Of a DNA stretch of 5,623 nt, positions 1 through 4,789 are shown piece after piece. The stretch comes from Chloroflexota bacterium (GTDB lineage Bacteria; Chloroflexota; Dehalococcoidia; Plut-88900). The DNA lies in contig JACZVB010000122.1 of assembly GCA_022572865.1 (NCBI GenBank), positions 1 through 5,623 on the forward strand. The letters are read 5' to 3'. A program made the position numbers and the translations under genes. Under the pieces are notes generated by a model that did no database searches, was not told the origin of the DNA, and saw nothing but the letters and a program-made list of their open reading frames with translations. The number at the start of each line of letters is the position of its first letter. Within the stretch, counting starts at the first letter, position 1.

Positions 1-1
1 C

Positions 2-140
2 CCCTTCAACCTCTTCGTCGGCAACACCCTGGAGCTGCTCGATGCGTACGCCGAGTTCGATTTCCTCGAAAGCGAACACTTCCGGCTGTTGATCCACTCC
101 GACGAGAGCGCGGTGCTCGGTCCGGCCTTGCTCGACGAGG
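2..140 (+). other. Segment of unlike composition and no paralogue homology at the 5' edge
   Basis: The first 45 or so codons of the open frame read PFNLFVGNTLELLDAYAEFD and onward, which does not align with the IWVGA...RRTARYADAF region expected at this place in the LLM family. Third positions are almost all G or C and there are no AGG or ATA codons. From about base 145 the frame switches to AGA, CTA, ATA and TAT codons like the neighbours. The frame stays open across the join. I do not recognise the upstream protein segment. Confidence 0.5.
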
Positions 141-472
141 CCGAGGCCTGCGGCAGAGACCCCTCGGCCATTGGATGGTCCCTCTTCCTATGGATATATA
201 TGGGTGACCATCCAGAGGAGCTGCGGCAGAAGGCCACCAGGGAGATTCGCCGGAGGTTTGGTGGGGAGTGGGGGCGTGGTGGTGAGCTTCAGTTCGGCCA
301 AGCCACCGCCCTGGGAAGGCCACAGGACTGCATAGAGATCATCGAGGAGTACGCATCCCTGGGCATCAACCATTTCGTTTTGGACGCCCCTTGTCCCCCT
401 TCGGAGATCATCCAGCAATATGAGCGGATTGCTGCGGAGGTCCTTCCCCACTTCAGGGGCCGCGGCAGTTAG
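2..472 (+). CDS. LLM-class flavin/F420-dependent oxidoreductase, 3' part (gene 1)
   Basis: The frame is open from base 2 to a TAG at 470-472 (156 codons) and has no visible start, so the gene is cut by the window edge. Residues about 46-156 match the C-terminal third of the downstream paralogues: GRDPSAIGW (51-59), ATALGRPQDCIEIIEEY (101-117), GINHFVLDA (121-129), CPPSEI (131-136), and the tail QQYERIAAEVLPHF. By eye, well over half of these residues are identical to gene 3, with about four extra residues near position 88-96. It would be an FMN- or F420-using oxidoreductase of the TIM-barrel luciferase superfamily, substrate unknown. It is the first of three co-directional copies, 59 bases before gene 2. 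Residues 1-45 do not resemble any paralogue and have a different codon style, so this part may be foreign, from a recombination or an assembly join. The C-terminal assignment is strong and the N-terminal part is unrecognised. Confidence 0.82.
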   Translation, partial: PFNLFVGNTLELLDAYAEFDFLESEHFRLLIHSDESAVLGPALLDEAEACGRDPSAIGWSLFLWIYMGDHPEELRQKATREIRRRFGGEWGRGGELQFGQATALGRPQDCIEIIEEYASLGINHFVLDAPCPPSEIIQQYERIAAEVLPHFRGRGS

Positions 473-531
473 AACGGTTATGGCCCGAGTGGGAGTGGGA
501 TACGGCGATCAAGCAGGTAAGGAGCAAGGCC

Positions 532-1473
532 ATGACAGACTTGAAATTCGGGATCATCTATTCAGCCCTGGAGGACATCATCGGCCCGGGGGAGATGGCC
601 AAACAGTGCGAAGACTGGGGCTACGATTCTTTCTGGGTGCCAGACTTCGTGCTAAAGCCCCGGTTGGAGGCGATGTCGGCCCTCGCCGCAGCGGCCCAGG
701 CGACCAGCACCATCAAGCTGGGCACCGCGGTGATCGTCCTGCCATTCAGGCATCCGATCCAACTGGCCAAGACCGCCGTGGCCGTCGACAGGCTGTCCAA
801 CGGCCGGTTGATGCTGGGGCTCGGGATAGGGGCCGATCCACGGGAGTTCGAGGTGATGGGCCAGGACCTTCGCCAGAGGGCTAAGGTGTCGGACGAGCGC
901 ATCGAGATAATTAAAAGGCTCCTCAGCGAGACCAACGTGACCCACCGGGGCCGCTACCACCAGTTCGAAGACGTGACCCTGGGCCTGGCCCCCGTCCAGA
1001 AGCCCCATATTCCGATCTGGATCGGGGGAGTATGGAAGGGGAAGGTAGCGGAGGGGGTCATCAGGAGGACGGCCCGCTTTGCCGACGCCTTCATGATCGT
1101 CGATGCCCCGGTCCAGGCCTACAAAGAGGCACAGGAGAGGATCCGACGCCAGGCCGAAGAATATGGGAGGGACCCGTCTTCCATCGAGTGGGGCGTCTTC
1201 CTGTGGGTCCGACTGGAGGACAACCCGGAGGAGGCCCAGCGGAAGGTCAACGAGGAGCTCCAGTCTCGTCGCTTGGACCAGGGGGCTGCAGAGTTGGGCC
1301 ATTCTTCGGCCCTGGGCACACCCCAGCATTGTATCCAGGTTATCCAGGAGTTCGCTGATATAGGGGTTACCCACTTCATACTTGACAGCGCCAGCCCGGG
1401 CTCCGAGATGTTCGGCCAATACGAGTGGATCGCCAGAGACGTCTTGCCCAGCTTCCGAAGTGGCGCAGGCTGA
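532..1473 (+). CDS. LLM-class flavin/F420-dependent oxidoreductase (gene 2)
   Basis: Complete 313-residue member of the luciferase-like monooxygenase superfamily, a soluble single-domain TIM barrel. The ATG at 532 is preceded by TAAGGAG (518-524) at 7-base spacing. Visible blocks are KFGIIY (5-10), GYDSFWVPDF (30-39), LGTAVIVLPFRHP (63-75), RLMLGLGIGAD (92-102), HRGRYHQF (138-145), KPHIPIWIGG (157-166), RRTARFADAF (178-187), GRDPSSIEW (212-220) and SALGTPQHCI (259-268). The family uses reduced FMN or coenzyme F420 for hydride transfer or monooxygenation; which applies here cannot be decided. The His that follows the Asp in many F420 enzymes of the family is Phe39 here. The C-terminal Cys-Pro-Pro of genes 1, 3 and 4 is replaced by SPG (288-290). 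It lies between genes 1 and 3 with short gaps, so co-transcription is likely. Family call is certain; substrate is unknown. Confidence 0.93.
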   Translation: MTDLKFGIIYSALEDIIGPGEMAKQCEDWGYDSFWVPDFVLKPRLEAMSALAAAAQATSTIKLGTAVIVLPFRHPIQLAKTAVAVDRLSNGRLMLGLGIGADPREFEVMGQDLRQRAKVSDERIEIIKRLLSETNVTHRGRYHQFEDVTLGLAPVQKPHIPIWIGGVWKGKVAEGVIRRTARFADAFMIVDAPVQAYKEAQERIRRQAEEYGRDPSSIEWGVFLWVRLEDNPEEAQRKVNEELQSRRLDQGAAELGHSSALGTPQHCIQVIQEFADIGVTHFILDSASPGSEMFGQYEWIARDVLPSFRSGAG

Positions 1474-1522
1474 AGTCCGAAGCCGTGAAATACGACCAGT
1501 CAAGCAAAAAGGGAGACACAGG

Positions 1523-2461
1523 ATGGCGGACATAAAATTTGGGCCCATCTATACGGCCATCGAAGACCTGATGGGTCCCGTGGAGCTGGCCGAGAAATGC
1601 GAGGCCTGGGGATACGATTCATTCTGGGTCCCCGACTATGTGCTGAAGCCCCGACTGGATGCCCTGACTATCCTCAGCGCGGTGTCCCAGAAGACCAGCC
1701 GTATCCAACTGGGCACCGCCGTCCTGGTCCTTCCCTACAAGCACCCTCTGCTGCTGGCCAAGACCGCCCTTTCGGTGGACGTGCTTTCGGGGGGAAGACT
1801 GCTGCTGGGGGTCGGCATCGGGGCCGACCCGATAGAGTTCGATGTCCTGGGCCTGGATATTCGAGAGCGAGGGCGCATCTCCGACGAACGGCTGGAGATA
1901 TTAACTCGCGTCTTCACCGAGACTCATGTCACCCACCAGGGCCGGTTCCACCAGTTCCGGGACGTGAGCCTGGGGCCTCCATCGATACAGAAGCCCCATA
2001 TTCCCATCTGGGTGGGGGCCTTATGGAGGGGCCGGTGGGCCGAGGGCGCGATACGGCGAACCGCTCGCTACGCCGACGCCTTCGTCCCGGCAGAGGCCAC
2101 GATCCAGGCCTACAAGGAGGCGATTGAGAGGATCAGCAGGCAGGCCGAAGCCATCGGTCGAGACCCCTCGACCATCGAGTGGGCCCTCTTCCTGTGGCTG
2201 TGCATGGACCAGGACAGGGAAAAGGCCCGGCAGAAAGCCACCAAAGAGCTCGGCAGGCGGCTGGGCAGGAAGACGGAGGTGGAGTTCGGCAGGTCCACGG
2301 CCCTGGGGACACCTCAGGAGTGCATCCAGGTGATAGAAGAGTACATCAATATCGGCGTGACCCACATCGTGTTGGACGCGGGATGCCCCCCGGAGGAGTT
2401 GGTGGAGCAGTACCAGCGTGCCGCCCTGGAGATCGTGCCCCACTTCAAAGGTTCGAGTTAA
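1523..2461 (+). CDS. LLM-class flavin/F420-dependent oxidoreductase (gene 3)
   Basis: Complete 312-residue paralogue of gene 2. The frame is open upstream to an ATG at 1382, but that would overlap gene 2 and add 47 low-complexity residues absent from the paralogues. The ATG at 1523 gives MADIKFGPIY, aligned with MTDLKFGIIY of gene 2, and has AAGGGAG (1509-1515) 7 bases upstream. Blocks are GYDSFWVPDY (30-39), LGTAVLVLPYKHP (63-75), RLLLGVGIGAD (92-102), HQGRFHQF (138-145), KPHIPIWVGA (157-166), RRTARYADAF (178-187), GRDPSTIEW (212-220), ALGTPQECI (260-268) and AGCPPEEL (286-293). These match the luciferase-like fold and cofactor pocket. The position after the pocket Asp is Tyr39 instead of the frequent His. 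It is the last gene of the left unit, ends in TAA, and faces the aminotransferase tail to tail. Predicted role is a flavin- or F420-dependent oxidoreductase of unknown substrate. Confidence 0.93.
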   Translation: MADIKFGPIYTAIEDLMGPVELAEKCEAWGYDSFWVPDYVLKPRLDALTILSAVSQKTSRIQLGTAVLVLPYKHPLLLAKTALSVDVLSGGRLLLGVGIGADPIEFDVLGLDIRERGRISDERLEILTRVFTETHVTHQGRFHQFRDVSLGPPSIQKPHIPIWVGALWRGRWAEGAIRRTARYADAFVPAEATIQAYKEAIERISRQAEAIGRDPSTIEWALFLWLCMDQDREKARQKATKELGRRLGRKTEVEFGRSTALGTPQECIQVIEEYINIGVTHIVLDAGCPPEELVEQYQRAALEIVPHFKGSS

Positions 2462-2488
2462 ATGGCCTGAAGCCAGGCCCCCGGCCTG
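2462..2488. terminator. Possible compact bidirectional terminator between convergent genes
   Basis: The 27-base gap between the stops of gene 3 and the aminotransferase is almost entirely GGCCTG (2464-2469), AAGC, CAGGCC (2474-2479), CCC, GGCCTG (2483-2488). The middle CAGGCC can pair with either flank, giving two alternative 6-bp GC-rich hairpins with 4- and 3-base loops. Tail-to-tail placement favours a terminator. There is no good T run on either side (only GTTAGAGTTT on + and CATTTAA on -), so an intrinsic terminator is not proven. Confidence 0.4.
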
Positions 2489-3652
2489 TTAGAGTTTGGA
2501 GACGAACTCCTTGATCCCGGCCACACCCTTGACCAAGTTCTCCATGGAGGTGGCGAAGGAGATCCGGGCGTAACCCTCGCCGTACTGGCCGAAGGATACG
2601 CCGGGCAGTATCGCTACCCCGGCCTCGTATAGCAGCCGGTCCCCGAACTCCTGAGCGCTCATACCCAGGTCGGAGATGTTGGGGAAGAGATAGAAGGCTC
2701 CCGCGGCCTTGTAGCACCGGATGCCATCTATCTCGTTGAGGGCCTTCCAGGTCACGTCCCGGCGCTTTCTGAACTCCTCCACCATATGTTTCGGCCCGGT
2801 CTTCGGGCCCTCTATCGCCGCGAGGCCCCCCTTCTGCACGAAGGCGGCGGTGCAGGAGACGCTGTTGACCATCAGGCGGGAGATGTGGGGGACCAGCTCC
2901 GGAGGGAAGACGCCGTAGCCCAGACGCCACCCGGTCATGGCGTAGGTCTTGGAGAAGCCGTCCAGGATGATGGTGCGCTCCAGCATATCGGGGAGGCTGG
3001 CGATGCTGAAGTGGGAGCTATCGTAGATGATGTCCCGGTAGATTTCGTCGCTGAGGACCAGAAGGTCGTGTTCCTTGGCCATGTCGGCGATGGTCTCCAG
3101 CTCCTTTCGGTCGAGCATGCCGCCCGTGGGGTTGTTGGGGGAGTTGAGGATGATCAGTCTGGTCCTCGGGGTTATAGAGCGGCGCACCTCCTCCAGGTCG
3201 GGTTTGAATCCCTCCTCCTCATAGAGCCTCATGGGCACGGGGGTGGCCCCGGAGAAGTTGATCATCGACTCGTATATGGGAAACCCCGGATTGGGGTAGA
3301 TCACCTCATCCCCCTCTTCGACCAGGGCGGTGAGGGTGAAGTACATTATCGGCTTGGCCCCGGGGGTCACGATGATGTTGTCCGGCGATACGGTAATGCC
3401 TCGGGCCTCGGAGGTGTGCTCGGCGATCTTGGCCCTGACATCGGGGAGGCCGGCGGCGGGGCCGTAGTGGGTAAAGCCGCCATCCAGGGCCTCCTTTGCG
3501 GCATCGATGATGTGGCCTGGGGTGTCGAAATCGGGCTCTCCCAGCTCCAGGTGGACCACGTCCACACCCGTGGCAGCGAGGGCGTTGGCCTTTACCAGCA
3601 CCTCGAAGGCGGTCTCCGTGCCCAGGTTGCTCATTCTCTTGGCTAGTTTCAC
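2489..3652 (-). CDS. PLP-dependent class I/II aminotransferase (aspartate aminotransferase family)
   Basis: A 387-residue fold-type I aminotransferase, which transfers an amino group between an amino acid and a 2-oxo acid using pyridoxal phosphate in the cytosol. Residues from the GTG start: LGEPDFDTP (37-45), THYGPAAGLPDVR (61-73), TPGAKPIMY (96-104, cofactor phosphate region), NSPNNPTG (170-177, with the ring-contacting Asn174), DEIY (202-205, Asp202 and Tyr205), SKTYAMTGWRLGY (234-246, Lys235 the PLP lysine, Arg243 a phosphate ligand) and YARISFA (361-367, Arg363 the substrate carboxylate ligand). All key residues are present and length is normal, so it should be active. An ATG at 3668-3670 is in frame, but GGGAGGTG lies 8 bases before the GTG at 3650-3652 and none precedes the ATG; the GTG also gives the usual MKLAKRM start. 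It stands alone on its strand between two LLM units. Exact amino acid substrate is undetermined. Confidence 0.93.
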   Translation of the reverse strand: MKLAKRMSNLGTETAFEVLVKANALAATGVDVVHLELGEPDFDTPGHIIDAAKEALDGGFTHYGPAAGLPDVRAKIAEHTSEARGITVSPDNIIVTPGAKPIMYFTLTALVEEGDEVIYPNPGFPIYESMINFSGATPVPMRLYEEEGFKPDLEEVRRSITPRTRLIILNSPNNPTGGMLDRKELETIADMAKEHDLLVLSDEIYRDIIYDSSHFSIASLPDMLERTIILDGFSKTYAMTGWRLGYGVFPPELVPHISRLMVNSVSCTAAFVQKGGLAAIEGPKTGPKHMVEEFRKRRDVTWKALNEIDGIRCYKAAGAFYLFPNISDLGMSAQEFGDRLLYEAGVAILPGVSFGQYGEGYARISFATSMENLVKGVAGIKEFVSKL

Positions 3653-3660
3653 TGCTCGCG

Positions 3661-3668
3661 CACCTCCC
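3661..3668 (-). promoter_or_regulatory. Ribosome binding site deciding the aminotransferase GTG start
   Basis: On the minus strand this reads GGGAGGTG, a strong Shine-Dalgarno match, with 8 bases before the GTG at 3652-3650. It overlaps the alternative ATG at 3670-3668, which itself has no purine-rich motif in front. This supports the GTG as the true start. Confidence 0.7.
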
Positions 3669-3699
3669 ATAGGAGTTCTCAGTGGAAAAACGGGCCTCG

Positions 3700-3708
3700 A
3701 TTATAGCA
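3700..3708 (-). promoter_or_regulatory. Extended -10 promoter of the aminotransferase
   Basis: The minus strand reads TGCTATAAT (3708 to 3700), a perfect extended -10 (TGnTATAAT) in a GC-rich region. With 16-18 base spacing no good -35 is present (GGAATG at 17), which is usual for extended -10 promoters. Transcription would start near 3693, giving a leader of about 40 bases before the GTG at 3652 with the ribosome binding site inside it. Confidence 0.6.
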
Positions 3709-3787
3709 TACGGGGTCGTGCCCATTCCCCGCCTCCGGCCTTTCGGGTAGAATGCACGAGGTATCGGCCCCACAGGTGCCCTTTTGT

Positions 3788-3803
3788 GACACTACTGAGT
3801 GTT
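3788..3803. promoter_or_regulatory. Small inverted repeat, possible operator upstream of gene 4
   Basis: ACACT (3789-3793), loop ACTG, AGTGT (3798-3802), extended by a G-T pair to 16 bases. It sits about 45 bases before the ATG of gene 4 and downstream of the weak -10 candidate, where a repressor site or leader hairpin would fit. The arms are short and chance is a real alternative. Confidence 0.25.
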
Positions 3804-3846
3804 CGCCAGGGAGGTTATTCCCCGTTTCAGGCGGTAAGAGGGGGAG

Positions 3847-4788
3847 ATGAGCAGGATTCAGTTCGGGGCAACCTATTCCACCGCGATGTCCGTAGGGCCT
3901 GTGGAGTTCGCCCGGAAGGCCGAGGAATGGGGGTATGATTCCTACTGGGCACCGGAATTCCTGACCCTGCCTACCCTGGACCCGCTGGTGCTTCTGGCAG
4001 CCGTGGCCCAGGTGACCGACAAGATCAGGCTGGGCACGGCGGTGGTGGCCCTCGCTTTCAGAAGCCCCTTCCAGCTGGCAAAGGCCGCTCTATCTGTAGA
4101 CCTGCTGTCTAAAGGGCGGTTGGACCTGGGGGTGGGAATCGGGGGAGTGGTGCCCAAGGACCTGGAGATAGAGCAGGTGGACCTGAAGGAGCGGGGCAGG
4201 ATCACCAACGAAAGGCTCGACATTCTACGCAGGCTGCTCAACGAGACCCACGTAAGCCACCAGGGGCGATTCCACCAGTTCGATGACCTGACCATGGGCC
4301 CCAGGCCGGTGCAAGAGCCCAGCATTCCGTTATGGGTCGGGGCGAGATGGACCGGCAAAATAGCGGATGCCGCCCTCAGGCGAGCGGCCCGGTACGGCGA
4401 TGCCTTCATCTTCCCTGCGGACACCCCCACCGGCGTGTACCCGGAGACGCAGCAGAGGATCAGACACCATGCCGTCTCCTGTGGCCGGGACCCGGAGGCA
4501 GTCCGGTGGGCAGGCACCATGTGGGTATGCCTCGGCAACAGTAAGAGCGAGGCCCGGGAAACCGCTAATACCGAGATTCAAAAACTCATGGGTATCCCGT
4601 GGGACGTGCAACCCGACAGGTGCTACGGCCTGGGCACTCCCCAGGACTGCATAGAGTCTATTCAGCGATTTGTCGATCTGGGCGTATCCCATCTGATGTT
4701 CGCTCCCAGCTGCCCACCGGAACAGATTCTCCATCAGTACGAAGTATTAGCCAGAGAGGTGGTCCCGCACTTCAAGGAGGAGGGGTGA
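3847..4788 (+). CDS. LLM-class flavin/F420-dependent oxidoreductase (gene 4)
   Basis: Complete 313-residue luciferase-superfamily paralogue and first gene of the right unit. The ATG at 3847 follows AAGAGGGGG (3836-3844) and aligns MSRIQFGATY with the other starts. Blocks are GYDSYWAPEF (29-38), LGTAVVALAFRSP (62-74), RLDLGVGIGG (91-100), HQGRFHQF (138-145), EPSIPLWVGA (157-166), RRAARYGDAF (178-187), GRDPEAVRW (213-221), GLGTPQDCI (261-269), SCPPEQI (288-294) and HQYEVLAREVVPHF (296-309). It differs from genes 2 and 3 by Glu37-Phe38 in the pocket motif, an extra residue after GIGG (VVPKDLE), and a distinct segment MGIPWDVQPDRCY (248-260) in a variable loop. It is closer to gene 5 than to genes 1-3. 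Flavin- or F420-dependent redox chemistry is predicted, substrate unknown. It probably has its own promoter in the 194-base divergent spacer. Confidence 0.93.
   Translation: MSRIQFGATYSTAMSVGPVEFARKAEEWGYDSYWAPEFLTLPTLDPLVLLAAVAQVTDKIRLGTAVVALAFRSPFQLAKAALSVDLLSKGRLDLGVGIGGVVPKDLEIEQVDLKERGRITNERLDILRRLLNETHVSHQGRFHQFDDLTMGPRPVQEPSIPLWVGARWTGKIADAALRRAARYGDAFIFPADTPTGVYPETQQRIRHHAVSCGRDPEAVRWAGTMWVCLGNSKSEARETANTEIQKLMGIPWDVQPDRCYGLGTPQDCIESIQRFVDLGVSHLMFAPSCPPEQILHQYEVLAREVVPHFKEEG
4774..4780 (+). promoter_or_regulatory. Ribosome binding site of gene 5 inside the end of gene 4
   Basis: AAGGAGG, a full anti-Shine-Dalgarno match, lies within the last codons of gene 4, 9 bases before the ATG at 4790. 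The gene 4 stop and gene 5 start read TGATATG, with one base between, so the two genes are likely translationally coupled. Confidence 0.75.
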
Positions 4789-4789
4789 T

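Larger units (their letters stand above)
3653..3846. other. Divergent intergenic spacer between aminotransferase and LLM gene 4
   Basis: No gene was found in these 194 bases, the only sizeable non-coding stretch in the window. It carries the aminotransferase promoter and ribosome binding site on the left. For the rightward genes, TAGAAT at 3748-3753 is the best -10 candidate, with only a weak TTCCCC at -35 (3725-3730), so that promoter is uncertain. The two candidate promoters would be back to back. An inverted repeat lies at 3789-3802. Confidence 0.6.

Noticed and set aside
1382..1522. N-terminal extension of gene 3 from an upstream in-frame ATG at 1382
   Set aside because: It overlaps the end of gene 2 in another frame, adds residues absent from every paralogue, and a good ribosome binding site precedes the ATG at 1523.
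652..1548. 298-codon open frame on the minus strand
   Set aside because: It is antisense to gene 2, a GC-rich shadow of a strongly conserved coding frame, with no recognisable domain.
2445..2930. 161-codon minus-strand open frame over the aminotransferase 3' half
   Set aside because: Same strand but a different frame from the real gene; Arg/Gly/Pro-rich and without homology signals.
2786..3646. 286-codon open frame on the plus strand
   Set aside because: It is antisense to the aminotransferase, whose catalytic motifs are all intact; its Gly/Val/His-rich translation is typical of a shadow frame.
3653..3670. ATG at 3670-3668 as the aminotransferase start
   Set aside because: There is no ribosome binding site before it, and its own first codons form the strong GGGAGGTG site for the GTG at 3652.
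3748..3753. TAGAAT as a definite promoter of gene 4
   Set aside because: The -10 match is fair but the -35 is weak and there is no TG extension, so it is only mentioned within the spacer entry.
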